This document shows, piece after piece, positions 23,887-32,041 of a stretch of DNA of 41,246 nucleotides (position 1 is the stretch's first letter; each line of letters opens with the position of its first letter). The stretch is from DTU036 sp964346475 (GTDB lineage: Bacteria > Bacillota > Clostridia > Peptostreptococcales > Acidaminobacteraceae): the NCBI GenBank assembly GCA_964346475.1, contig CAYFUM010000011.1, positions 1-41,246 on the forward strand, given 5' to 3'. Both the position numbers and the translations under genes were made by a program. The notes beneath the pieces were generated by a model. That model saw only the letters and a program-made list of their open reading frames with translations, was not told the origin of the DNA and did no database searches.

Positions 23887-23895
23887 TGCTATACT
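23887..23895 (+). promoter_or_regulatory. Extended -10 promoter for the methylmalonyl-CoA operon
   Basis: TGCTATACT is a near-consensus extended -10 element about 85 bases before the mutase start. The -35 region is poor. The leader of about 80 bases shows no riboswitch that I recognise. Confidence 0.5.
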
Positions 23896-23979
23896 AAAAG
23901 CGATGTAATTCTTTGGATTTCCTATAGAATTTAAAGGTTTGGGTTGATAATACTTTCACGCTTTGGGAGGAATGTGAAG

Positions 23980-25656
23980 ATGTCTGAAAAAAAGAAGTTA
24001 GAAGGACTGGAGGAGGGCTTAGAGCGATATAATGCTCAGGTTGAGAAAAGTATAGCTCGTTTTCCAGAAAGAAATGAGAGGTTTTATACTGGCAGTAAGG
24101 AGGAGGTAAACAGGCTCTATACGCCACTGGACCTACTTGATATAGACTTTGGGTCTGATATAGGTTTTCCAGGCTCCTATCCCTATACCAGGGGTGTCCA
24201 GCCCACCATGTACAGGGGTAGGCTATGGACCATGAGGATGTATGCTGGTTTTGCTACAGCAGAGGAATCCAATAAGAGGTATAAGTACCTAGTTGAGCAG
24301 GGGTCTTCTGGTCTTAGTGTTGCCTTTGATCTACCTACACAGATTGGCTATGATTCTGACCATGCCCTCAGTGAGGGTGAGGTAGGAAAGGTTGGAGTGG
24401 CCATAGATTCCCTGGCTGATATGGAGATCCTCTTTGATGGTATTCCCCTTGATAAGGTCTCTACCTCTATGACTATAAATGCTCCTGCATCGGTACTTCT
24501 TGCTATGTATATAGCAGTGGCTGAAAAGCAGGGGGTTGATACCAGTAAACTAAGAGGAACAATCCAAAATGATATTCTAAAGGAATATATTGCTAGAGGT
24601 ACCTATATATTCCCAACTGAGCCGTCTATGAGGCTTATAACAGATATATTTGCCTACTGCTCAGAAAATGTCCCACAGTGGAACACCATCTCCATTTCTG
24701 GTTACCATATCAGGGAGGCTGGCTCTACAGCCGCCCAGGAGGTTGGTTTTACCCTGGCCGATGGTATAGCCTATGTTGAGGCTGCCTTAAAGGCAGGCCT
24801 TTCAATTGACGCCTTTGCTCCTAGATTATCCTTTTTCTTCAATGCCCACAATGACCTTCTAGAGGAAGTAGCCAAATACAGGGCTGCAAGAAGACTTTGG
24901 GCCAGGATTATGAAGGAGCGTTTTGGTGCCCAGGATCCAAGGAGCATGATGCTTAAATTCCATACCCAGACCGGGGGATCCACTCTGACTGCCCAGCAGG
25001 CAGAGAACAATATCGTCAGAGTAACCATACAAACCCTGGCCGCTGTTCTGGGCGGGACCCAATCCCTTCACACTAACAGCAAGGATGAGGCTCTTGCCCT
25101 TCCCACTGAGGAATCGGTTAGAACTGCCCTAAGAACCCAGCAAATTGTTGCCCACGAGTCTGGTGTAACAAATACAGTTGACCCCCTGGCGGGCAGCTAC
25201 TATATAGAAGCCAAGACCGATGAAATAGAAAAGGCAGCCATGGAGTATATAGCTAGAATTGATGAGCTGGGAGGAGCAGCCAAGGCCATTGATGAGGGCT
25301 ATATCCAAAGGGAAATCATGGACGCTGCCTATGATTATCAGAGGGATGTAGAAGAAGACAGAGCCATTGTTGTTGGCGTAAACAAGTATCAGGTGGAGGA
25401 AGAAACTCCCCAGAATCTTCTCAGGGTTGACCCAATTGTAGGAGAGAACCAAAAGGAGAAGCTCAGAGAGTTAAGAGCAGCTAGAGACCAAAAGGCCGTT
25501 GATAGTGCTCTAAGCCACTTGAAAGTTGTAGCGCAGAGTGATGAAAACATCATGCCTGCAATTCTGGAAGCAGTAAAGACCTACGCTACCCTGGGTGAAA
25601 TCACCGATGTGTTAAGGGAAGTCTTCGGCGAATATAAACAAGCCGTTATTGTATAA
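23980..25656 (+). CDS. Methylmalonyl-CoA mutase, catalytic (large) chain without B12 domain
   Basis: The enzyme interconverts succinyl-CoA and (R)-methylmalonyl-CoA by a radical mechanism using adenosylcobalamin. This 558-residue chain is the substrate-binding TIM-barrel part only, with GFPGSYPYTRGVQPTMYRGR near residue 65, QGSSGLSVAFDLPTQIGYDS near residue 108, YHIREAGSTAAQEVGF near residue 233, and FHTQTGGSTLTAQQAENN near residue 325. The cobalamin-binding domain is encoded separately by the next gene. The ATG at 23980 follows GGGAGG by 9 bases; an in-frame GTG two codons earlier is too close to that site. It opens an eight-gene operon for the methylmalonyl-CoA route to propionate. Confidence 0.95.
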   Translation: MSEKKKLEGLEEGLERYNAQVEKSIARFPERNERFYTGSKEEVNRLYTPLDLLDIDFGSDIGFPGSYPYTRGVQPTMYRGRLWTMRMYAGFATAEESNKRYKYLVEQGSSGLSVAFDLPTQIGYDSDHALSEGEVGKVGVAIDSLADMEILFDGIPLDKVSTSMTINAPASVLLAMYIAVAEKQGVDTSKLRGTIQNDILKEYIARGTYIFPTEPSMRLITDIFAYCSENVPQWNTISISGYHIREAGSTAAQEVGFTLADGIAYVEAALKAGLSIDAFAPRLSFFFNAHNDLLEEVAKYRAARRLWARIMKERFGAQDPRSMMLKFHTQTGGSTLTAQQAENNIVRVTIQTLAAVLGGTQSLHTNSKDEALALPTEESVRTALRTQQIVAHESGVTNTVDPLAGSYYIEAKTDEIEKAAMEYIARIDELGGAAKAIDEGYIQREIMDAAYDYQRDVEEDRAIVVGVNKYQVEEETPQNLLRVDPIVGENQKEKLRELRAARDQKAVDSALSHLKVVAQSDENIMPAILEAVKTYATLGEITDVLREVFGEYKQAVIV

Positions 25657-25665
25657 GGAGTTATG

Positions 25666-26061
25666 ATGCAAAATCCTATTCGTGTTTTAGTTGGGAAGCC
25701 AGGCCTAGATGGCCATGATAGAGGGGCCAAGGTAATTGCTAGAGCCCTAAGAGACGCTGGAATGGAGGTAATATACACCGGCCTTCGTCAAACACCAGAG
25801 CAAATAGTTCATGCCGCTATCCAGGAGGATGTGGATTGTGTCGCTGTTAGTATCCTAAGTGGTGCCCATAATACCCTACTTCCTAGAATTAATGAGCTCC
25901 TACTTAAAGAGGGTGGTGAGGATATTCTCTTTGTAGCTGGAGGAGTTATTCCCGAAGCTGATATTCCCTTCCTAAAGGAAAACGGGGTAAAGGCAATCTT
26001 CACGCCGGGCACGCCAACCAGTGTTAGCATAGACTTTATAAAAGAAAATATTAAAAAATAA
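25666..26061 (+). CDS. Methylmalonyl-CoA mutase, cobalamin-binding (small) chain
   Basis: This 131-residue protein is the B12-binding partner of the preceding catalytic chain. It starts MQNPIRVLVGKPGLDGHDRG, which contains the DxHxxG motif (D15, H17, G20); H17 would bind the cobalt from below. SILSGAHNTLLPRI near residue 62 and LFVAGGVIPEADIPFLKENG near residue 86 match the rest of the cobalamin fold. Split mutases of this type are known from archaea and some Bacillota. The ATG at 25666 is preferred over the adjacent ATG at 25663, because AAGGAG ends five bases before it. It lies 9 bases after the large chain and just before meaB. Confidence 0.95.
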   Translation: MQNPIRVLVGKPGLDGHDRGAKVIARALRDAGMEVIYTGLRQTPEQIVHAAIQEDVDCVAVSILSGAHNTLLPRINELLLKEGGEDILFVAGGVIPEADIPFLKENGVKAIFTPGTPTSVSIDFIKENIKK

Positions 26062-26062
26062 G

Positions 26063-26977
26063 ATGAACTATAAAGAAGTAACCTGGAAGAATAAAAGACA
26101 AATAGCTAGAATGATCTCCATAGTGGAAAATGCCCAGGAGGGTCATGAGAGGGTATTTGAAGAGCTCTATGCCAGGACAGGCTCTGCCTATGTAATAGGT
26201 ATCACTGGGCCACCCGGAGCAGGCAAGAGCTCTTTGACCGATGCCCTGGCTAAGAATTTTATCGATAGGGATATGAAGGTGGGAATTATTGCTATAGATC
26301 CCACCAGCCCCTTTACTGGCGGTAGTATCCTAGGCGACCGAATAAGGATGAATGAGCTCTCTACAGACCCTAGGGTCTTTATAAGGAGCATGGGTAGCCG
26401 GGGCCAGCTAGGTGGCCTTTCGGCAGGAACCGCCTCTGCAATAGCAGTCCTTGATGCTGTGGGAGCCGATGTAATAATTGTTGAAACCGTTGGTGTTGGA
26501 CAGTCTGAAGTGGAGATTGTAAAACATGCCGACACAATCCTAATGGTTATGGTCCCTGGTCTGGGCGATGATATTCAAGCCATGAAGGCTGGCATAATGG
26601 AAATAGGAGACATTTTCGTTATTAACAAAAGCGATCTTCCCGGAGCTAATAAGACCAAAATTGAGGTTGAGGCTATGCTGAGCTTTATGGCTAAAAAAGA
26701 CTGGATCCCTCCAGTCCTCCAGGCTTCAGCCACCAGAGAGGAAGGCATAGAGGAAATCGTGGAGGCCCTTGAAGAACATAGAAGCTTCCAGGAAAAGGAG
26801 GGCCTACTCTTTGAAAGAAGAAGGAGAAATACTGGAGAGCTCCTTCTGGAGGTCCTTCAGGATAGACTCTTTAGAGAGGTAAAAAAGCTTGAGGATTATC
26901 CTAGGATCCTGGAAGAACTAACTGAGAAGAAGCTAGACCCCTATAGTGCGGCCAAGCTACTTTTTGAGAAAATATAG
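26063..26977 (+). CDS. meaB: Methylmalonyl-CoA mutase-associated GTPase MeaB
   Basis: MeaB is a G3E-family GTPase that protects the mutase and gates loading of intact adenosylcobalamin. The 304-residue protein has the P-loop GPPGAGKSS at residues 49-57, the switch region DPTSPFTGGSILGDRIRM near residue 77, the Walker B-type ETVGVGQSEVEI near residue 142, and the guanine-specifying NKSDLPGANK near residue 192. No strong ribosome binding site precedes the ATG; it starts one base after the stop of the small mutase chain, so translational coupling is likely. Its position between mutase and epimerase is typical. Confidence 0.95.
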   Translation: MNYKEVTWKNKRQIARMISIVENAQEGHERVFEELYARTGSAYVIGITGPPGAGKSSLTDALAKNFIDRDMKVGIIAIDPTSPFTGGSILGDRIRMNELSTDPRVFIRSMGSRGQLGGLSAGTASAIAVLDAVGADVIIVETVGVGQSEVEIVKHADTILMVMVPGLGDDIQAMKAGIMEIGDIFVINKSDLPGANKTKIEVEAMLSFMAKKDWIPPVLQASATREEGIEEIVEALEEHRSFQEKEGLLFERRRRNTGELLLEVLQDRLFREVKKLEDYPRILEELTEKKLDPYSAAKLLFEKI

Positions 26978-26985
26978 GAGGATTA

Positions 26986-27393
26986 ATGGAAGTACTTAAA
27001 CTAGATCACATTGGTATAGCTGTAAAGAGCTTGGATGATGCCCTCCCCTTTTGGAAAGAGGTCCTGGGTCTTGAGGCAGCAGGAGTTGAAACCGTTGAGG
27101 AACAGAAGGTAAGGGTAGCCTTTTTGCCTGTAGGAGACACCGAGGTAGAGCTATTAGAATCAACCTCAGAGGATGGTCCCATCGCTCGCTTTATCGAGAA
27201 AAATGGCCCCGGCGTTCAGCATTTAGCCTTTAGAGTAAAGAACATAGAAAGTGGAATCGCCTATATGTTAGAAAAGGGTATGCGCATGATTGATGAGAAG
27301 CCTCGCTATGGAGCAGGCGGAGCTAGCATAGCCTTTGTACACCCTAAGAGTAGTGGGGGAGTTCTTGTAGAACTCTCTGAGAGAGAAGATTAA
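26986..27393 (+). CDS. mce: Methylmalonyl-CoA epimerase
   Basis: The epimerase converts (R)- to (S)-methylmalonyl-CoA, linking the mutase to the decarboxylase encoded next. The 135-residue protein is a vicinal-oxygen-chelate fold made of two repeats: LDHIGIAVKSLDDALPFWKE at the start and VQHLAFRVKNIESGIAYMLE from residue 77. Likely metal ligands are H8, H79 and E129 (in VLVELSE). GGAGG lies 5 bases before the ATG, and the gene is 8 bases from meaB. Confidence 0.94.
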   Translation: MEVLKLDHIGIAVKSLDDALPFWKEVLGLEAAGVETVEEQKVRVAFLPVGDTEVELLESTSEDGPIARFIEKNGPGVQHLAFRVKNIESGIAYMLEKGMRMIDEKPRYGAGGASIAFVHPKSSGGVLVELSERED

Positions 27394-27410
27394 ATCAAGT
27401 GGAGGAAAGA

Positions 27411-28949
27411 ATGGATAAGAACAAACTCCTTATTGAAAAAAAGGAGACTGTCGTTGCTGGTGGTGGAGAAAAGAGGGTGGAAAAACAGCATGCCTCTGGA
27501 AAACTCACGGCAAGAGAACGTCTGGCACTGCTGTTTGATGAAAACACCTTCATAGAACTGGACGCCTTTGTTACCCACAGAAGTACAAGCTTTGGCATGG
27601 ACAAGGTAAAGGCTCCGGGAGAGGGAGTGGTAACAGGCTATGGCTATGTGGATGACCGCTTAGTTTATGCCTATGCCCAGGATTTCACAGTTATTGGTGG
27701 TAGCCTGGGAGAGATGCACGCCGCAAAAATTGTCAAGGTACAGGAAAATGCTATGAAGGTAGGCGCTCCTATAGTCGGACTTAATGACTCAGGTGGAGCC
27801 AGGATCCAGGAGGGAGTAGACGCCCTATCTGGCTATGCAAAGATCTTCTACGCCAATACCCAGGCCAGTGGTGTAATTCCTCAAATTACAGCCATCATGG
27901 GCCCCTGTGCCGGCGGTGCGGTCTATTCACCTGCCCTAACTGACTTTGTCTTTATGGTGGACAAGACAGCCCAAATGTTTATAACCGGTCCCCAGGTAAT
28001 TGAAACAGTTACCGGAGAGAAGGTCAGCGCCGAGGAGCTGGGAGGCTCCATGACCCACAATGCCACCAGTGGTGTTGCCCATTTTCATAACTTGAGTGAT
28101 GAGGATACCATTGGACAGATAAGAAGACTACTGAGTTTTCTACCCAGCAATAATGCTCAGGTAGCTCCTATTTTTGACGCCGGTGAGGTTGAGGGCTACT
28201 TAGAAAATCTTGATAGTTTTATACCAGATAGCCCAAACAAGCCCTATGATATGCATGATCTTATTAGAGTTCTTGTAGATAATGGCGATTTTATGGAGTA
28301 CCAAGCCCATTATGCAAAGAATATTATCACGGGCTTTGCCAGGATCGGTGGTAGAAGTGTTGGCCTTGTTGCCAATCAACCTAAGGTTCTAGCAGGAACC
28401 CTTGATGTAAATGCATCGGATAAGGCAGCTCGTTTCATAAGAACCTGTGACGCCTTTAATATACCCCTTCTAAATCTTGTTGACGTTCCTGGATTTTTAC
28501 CCGGGACTGAGCAGGAATATACCGGAATTATTCGTCATGGTGCAAAGATGCTCTACGCCTACAGTGAGGCCACAGTGGCCAAGGTTACCCTGATTGTAAG
28601 AAAGGCCTATGGTGGCGCCTATATTGCCATGTGTAACAAGGAGCTGGGAGCTGACATTGTCTACGCCTGGCCCACAGCAGAGATAGCTGTCATGGGACCC
28701 CAGGGTGCAGCCAATATTATATTTAGAAAAGAAATCGGTGAAGCCGAGGATCCAGTAGCTGAGAGACAGGCCAGAATAGACCAGTATGACCAGGAGTTTG
28801 CCACTCCCTATAAGGCTGCTGAAAGGGGCTATGTAGATGATGTTATCCTACCCCACAGCACCAGGGCTAGACTAGTGGACGCCTTTGTTATGCTAGAGAG
28901 CAAAAGAGCTAGTTTACCCCGTAAAAAACATGGCAACATGCCCCTGTAG
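27411..28949 (+). CDS. mmdA: Methylmalonyl-CoA decarboxylase alpha chain (carboxyltransferase)
   Basis: This cytoplasmic subunit moves the carboxyl group from (S)-methylmalonyl-CoA to the biotin of the carrier subunit, giving propionyl-CoA. The 512-residue protein has the acyl-CoA carboxyltransferase fold: KLTARERLALLFDENTFIEL near residue 30, LNDSGGARIQEGVDALSGYA near residue 124, ITAIMGPCAGGAVYSPALTD near residue 160, and GGAYIAMCNKELGADIVYAW near residue 402. Propionyl-CoA carboxylase beta chains look very similar, but the downstream membrane subunits decide for the decarboxylase. Start ATG chosen for the GGAGG five bases upstream; an in-frame GTG at 27399 precedes that site. Confidence 0.95.
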   Translation: MDKNKLLIEKKETVVAGGGEKRVEKQHASGKLTARERLALLFDENTFIELDAFVTHRSTSFGMDKVKAPGEGVVTGYGYVDDRLVYAYAQDFTVIGGSLGEMHAAKIVKVQENAMKVGAPIVGLNDSGGARIQEGVDALSGYAKIFYANTQASGVIPQITAIMGPCAGGAVYSPALTDFVFMVDKTAQMFITGPQVIETVTGEKVSAEELGGSMTHNATSGVAHFHNLSDEDTIGQIRRLLSFLPSNNAQVAPIFDAGEVEGYLENLDSFIPDSPNKPYDMHDLIRVLVDNGDFMEYQAHYAKNIITGFARIGGRSVGLVANQPKVLAGTLDVNASDKAARFIRTCDAFNIPLLNLVDVPGFLPGTEQEYTGIIRHGAKMLYAYSEATVAKVTLIVRKAYGGAYIAMCNKELGADIVYAWPTAEIAVMGPQGAANIIFRKEIGEAEDPVAERQARIDQYDQEFATPYKAAERGYVDDVILPHSTRARLVDAFVMLESKRASLPRKKHGNMPL

Positions 28950-28957
28950 GAGGTAAA

Positions 28958-29353
28958 ATGAAAGAATTTGCTGCTTTACAAGATATGAGCCAGATGCCCG
29001 TAATGGAGCGACTATTAAATGCCCTTATAGTTACTGCTCTAGGTATGGGAATAACCTTTATAGTTTTAATAGCCCTGCTCTATGCTATTAAATTTATGAG
29101 CTCTCTACTCAATCCAAGGGTGTCCCCCACCGAGCTGGTGGCAGAAAAGGGACCAGAAGTTAAAGAGCCGGTTATAGAGGCTAGCCACCAAGAGGATGAA
29201 GAGGAACTAGTTGCAGTTCTTATTGCAGCCATAGCCTCAGCCAGTGGACGAGGCTATGAAGAGATAAAAATCCGAGGCTTTAAGGAAGTGGGTGTAGGTA
29301 TCCCCCTTTGGAGCCAGGCAGGCGTTCTAGAAACAATGAATAGAGAAATTTAG
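28958..29353 (+). CDS. mmdD: Methylmalonyl-CoA decarboxylase delta chain (OadG/MmdD-like)
   Basis: This small membrane subunit holds the decarboxylase complex together. The 131-residue protein has one membrane segment (about residues 24-47, LIVTALGMGITFIVLIALLY), a short linker with charged residues, and a C-terminal part EEELVAVLIAAIASASGRGY followed by a tail with EVGVGIPLW. In Veillonella a separate short MmdE resembles the end of MmdD; no room for such a gene exists here, since only 12 bases separate this gene from mmdC. The AGGAGG site before the ATG is strong. OadG sequences are weakly conserved, so the call leans on topology and position. Confidence 0.85.
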   Translation: MKEFAALQDMSQMPVMERLLNALIVTALGMGITFIVLIALLYAIKFMSSLLNPRVSPTELVAEKGPEVKEPVIEASHQEDEEELVAVLIAAIASASGRGYEEIKIRGFKEVGVGIPLWSQAGVLETMNREI

Positions 29354-29365
29354 GAGAAAATAAGA

Positions 29366-29758
29366 ATGAAAACATACAAAATAACTGTTAACGGAAAAGT
29401 TTATGAAGTCGATGTTGAGGAGCTAGGTGGAGTTTCTAGACCAAGTCTTTCACCAAGCCCAGCTCCAGTGGCAGCCGCTCCTGCTCCAGCAAGTGCTCCT
29501 GCCCCAGCCGCCGCCCCAGCTCCAGCAGCTGTTGCAGGTGGAGGTGCAGGCAGTATAGACGCTCCTATGCCAGGAACTATTATCGATGTTTTAGTTTCTC
29601 CTGGTGATGAGGTCCAGTCTGGACAGGTACTGGTAATCCTTGAAGCTATGAAGATGGAAAACGAAATCATGGCACCTGCTGCCGGCAAGGTTGTCCAAGT
29701 TAATACAACAAAGGGAGCTTCAGTTAACTCCGGTGATTCTCTAGTGGTACTAGGCTAG
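29366..29758 (+). CDS. mmdC: Methylmalonyl-CoA decarboxylase gamma chain (biotin carrier)
   Basis: This 130-residue subunit carries the covalently bound biotin that shuttles CO2 from the alpha chain to the membrane beta chain. It starts MKTYKITVNGKVYEVDVEEL, has a flexible Ala-Pro-rich linker (about residues 27-56), and ends in a biotinyl domain with DAPMPGTIIDVLVSPGDEV and the biotin site EAMKMENEI, where K96 is the modified lysine. TAGGAG precedes the ATG. The Ala-Pro linker is low-complexity and typical of swinging-arm domains. Confidence 0.95.
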   Translation: MKTYKITVNGKVYEVDVEELGGVSRPSLSPSPAPVAAAPAPASAPAPAAAPAPAAVAGGGAGSIDAPMPGTIIDVLVSPGDEVQSGQVLVILEAMKMENEIMAPAAGKVVQVNTTKGASVNSGDSLVVLG

Positions 29759-29768
29759 GAGGCCAGCC

Positions 29769-30902
29769 TTGGTTGATGTATTTGTAACTTTTTTCAAATC
29801 CTCAGGATTTGTAGCTATGGATATTAAGACGATAATAATGCTGGTTATAAGCTTTGTGCTTTTATACCTAGCTATCGTCAAGCAGTTTGAGCCCCTGCTA
29901 CTTATTCCCATCGCCTTTGGAATGTTTCTTGCAAACCTTCCTCTAGCTGGGATGATGAATCCACCAACTGAAAACCAGATTGGTGGGGTGCTCTACTATC
30001 TTTATCAGGGTGTCAAACTAGGGGTTTTCCCACCTCTCATCTTTATGGGAGTTGGTGCCATGACAGACTTTGGTCCCCTAATCTCCAACCCCAAGAGTCT
30101 ACTCCTTGGTGCTGCAGCCCAGTTTGGAATCTTTGCTACCTTTATAGGGGCAGTGGTTTCAGGTGCCTTTACAGCGGCCGAGGGAGCCTCTATAGGGATT
30201 ATAGGTGGCGCTGATGGTCCTACGGCCCTCTATTTGACCAGTTTACTGGCCCCCCACCTACTGGGCTCAATAGCCATTGCAGCCTATTCCTACATGGCCC
30301 TGGTGCCTGTAATCCAGCCGCCCATTATGAAGGCTCTAACCACCAAGGAAGAGCGGATGATAAAGATGGAGCAGCTAAGGGTGGTTACTCAGAAGGAAAA
30401 AATAATCTTTCCTATTATGGTAACCCTCCTGGTTTCTCTGGTGGTTCCAGCAGCGGCCCCCCTTATTGGCATGCTCATGTTGGGTAACCTCTTTAGAGAG
30501 GCTCTGATTGTTGATAAACTAAAGGAAACAGCCAGTGATGCACTTATGTATATAGTTACCATTTTCTTAGGTGTTACTGTGGGTGCAACAGCTAATGCTG
30601 AGCAGTTTCTATCTCCAAAGACCCTTTTAATTATGCTTCTGGGAGTTGTTGCCTTTAGCTTTGGTACAGCTATGGGTGTTATCCTTGCTAAGGTAATGAA
30701 CAAGTTCTCCAAGGAACCTATAAATCCACTCATAGGTTCTGCTGGTGTATCAGCAGTTCCAATGGCAGCCAGGGTTTCCCAGGTTGTGGGTCAAAAGGAA
30801 AACCCAGGAAACTTCCTTCTTATGCATGCCATGGGCCCCAATGTTGCCGGAGTTATAGGCTCTGCTGTGGCAGCGGGAATCCTTCTATCTCTTTTCCTTT
30901 AG
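29769..30902 (+). CDS. mmdB: Methylmalonyl-CoA decarboxylase beta chain, Na+-pumping membrane subunit
   Basis: The beta chain decarboxylates carboxybiotin and uses the energy to export Na+. The 377-residue protein has many membrane segments and the hallmark motifs of the OadB/MmdB/GcdB family: FPPLIFMGVGAMTDFGPLIS near residue 87, the ion-coupling stretch GIIGGADGPTALY near residue 143 with its conserved Asp, PVIQPPIMKALTT near residue 180, and the C-terminal HAMGPNVAGVIGSAVAAGIL. The start is TTG at 29769, with AGGAGG six bases upstream. It closes the operon and is followed by a terminator. Confidence 0.95.
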   Translation: MVDVFVTFFKSSGFVAMDIKTIIMLVISFVLLYLAIVKQFEPLLLIPIAFGMFLANLPLAGMMNPPTENQIGGVLYYLYQGVKLGVFPPLIFMGVGAMTDFGPLISNPKSLLLGAAAQFGIFATFIGAVVSGAFTAAEGASIGIIGGADGPTALYLTSLLAPHLLGSIAIAAYSYMALVPVIQPPIMKALTTKEERMIKMEQLRVVTQKEKIIFPIMVTLLVSLVVPAAAPLIGMLMLGNLFREALIVDKLKETASDALMYIVTIFLGVTVGATANAEQFLSPKTLLIMLLGVVAFSFGTAMGVILAKVMNKFSKEPINPLIGSAGVSAVPMAARVSQVVGQKENPGNFLLMHAMGPNVAGVIGSAVAAGILLSLFL

Positions 30903-30931
30903 GGGTAAGTAAATCTTAAATGCAATATGTT

Positions 30932-30955
30932 AAAAGCGAGCCTTGGCTCGCTTTT
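30932..30955. terminator. Bidirectional terminator between mmdB and the sugar ABC operon
   Basis: AAAAGCGAGC pairs with GCTCGCTTTT around a CTTG loop, a strong ten-pair stem with A runs on one side and T runs on the other. It can therefore stop transcription from both convergent operons. It touches the stop codon of the ATPase gene. Confidence 0.88.
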
Positions 30956-32033
30956 AGTTTATCCTTTTTTTACTTTCTCCATCAAAGAAGTGCAGGGCAT
31001 CTTTATCTGGTATGAATTTGTATTTCTGGTTTTCCCTATAATCCTGGTGGCCTGGGACAGAAATGACTAGATTTTTATCAGCCAGTTTTGCGTAGAGGAG
31101 TTTTTCTTTTCCCAGCATCTCCGCAACCTCGATTTCCACCTCTATATCATCCTCTCCTTGGCCGGGGATAAAGCGCTCTGAACGGAGGCCCAGATAGACC
31201 CTTTTACCCTGGTAGTCCTGAAGAAGTTTTCTGTCTTCCTCCTTGGGTGTGATGATAAAGCTCTCGTCTAAGGATCTAAAGCTATCCCCAGAAATCTCAC
31301 CCTCTATTATATTCATAGTAGGAGAGCCTATAAAGCCAGCAACAAATAGGTTGGCAGGTCTGTTGTAGAATTCTTCGGGCCTACCCACCTGCTGAATATG
31401 GCCATCATTCATGAGAATGATCTTTGTTGCCATGGTCATTGCTTCGGTTTGGTCGTGGGTAACATAGATGGTAGTGGTTCCCAGGGATTTATGAAGACGC
31501 ACAAGCTCAATTCTCATGTGCTCTCTAAGCTTGGCATCTAGATTTGACAGAGGTTCATCCATAAGAAAGACCTTGGGCTTTCTGACCATGGCCCTACCCA
31601 GAGCTACCCTTTGTCTTTGACCTCCTGATATGTCCGAGGGCTTAGAATAGAGATATTCGGATATTTGAAGGAGCTCAGCAGCCTCCCTAACCCTCTCATC
31701 TATAAGTTTTTTACTTTCCTTTCTCATGGAAAGGGAGAAAGCCATGTTGTCGTAGACACTCATGTGGGGATAGAGGGCGTAGCTTTGAAAGACCATGGCT
31801 ATATCCCTGTCCTTGGGAGGGACACGATTCATGGACTTGCCATTAAAGAGGAGCTCACCCTCTGTTATGGAGTTAAGGCCTGCAATCATTCTTAGCAGGG
31901 TGGATTTACCACAGCCTGAAGGTCCAAGGATTACGCAGAACTCCTGATTTTCTATAACTAGATCCACTCCTCTAATAGTGAAGTTTTCTCTACCTTCATA
32001 TTTTTTCCCAATATTTATAAGTTCGACTTGCAT
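30954..32033 (-). CDS. Sugar ABC transporter ATP-binding protein, UgpC/MalK/MsmX type
   Basis: The 359-residue ATPase powers carbohydrate import. It carries Walker A GPSGCGKST (residues 37-45), the Q-loop VFQSYALYPHMSV near residue 83, signature SGGQRQR at about 136-142, Walker B VFLMDEP at 155-161 and the switch His in YVTHDQTEAM. The C-terminal third is a regulatory TOBE-type domain, as in MalK and MsmX. The gene starts eight bases after malG, with AGGAGA before the ATG. Because such ATPases can serve several transporters, it may have partners beyond this operon. Confidence 0.93.
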   Translation of the reverse strand: MQVELINIGKKYEGRENFTIRGVDLVIENQEFCVILGPSGCGKSTLLRMIAGLNSITEGELLFNGKSMNRVPPKDRDIAMVFQSYALYPHMSVYDNMAFSLSMRKESKKLIDERVREAAELLQISEYLYSKPSDISGGQRQRVALGRAMVRKPKVFLMDEPLSNLDAKLREHMRIELVRLHKSLGTTTIYVTHDQTEAMTMATKIILMNDGHIQQVGRPEEFYNRPANLFVAGFIGSPTMNIIEGEISGDSFRSLDESFIITPKEEDRKLLQDYQGKRVYLGLRSERFIPGQGEDDIEVEIEVAEMLGKEKLLYAKLADKNLVISVPGHQDYRENQKYKFIPDKDALHFFDGESKKRIN

Positions 32034-32041
32034 TTTTTCTC

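Noticed and set aside
29461..29540. Repetitive Ala/Pro-coding DNA that could be taken for a tandem repeat
   Set aside because: It is the normal flexible linker of a biotin carrier protein and has no regular unit.
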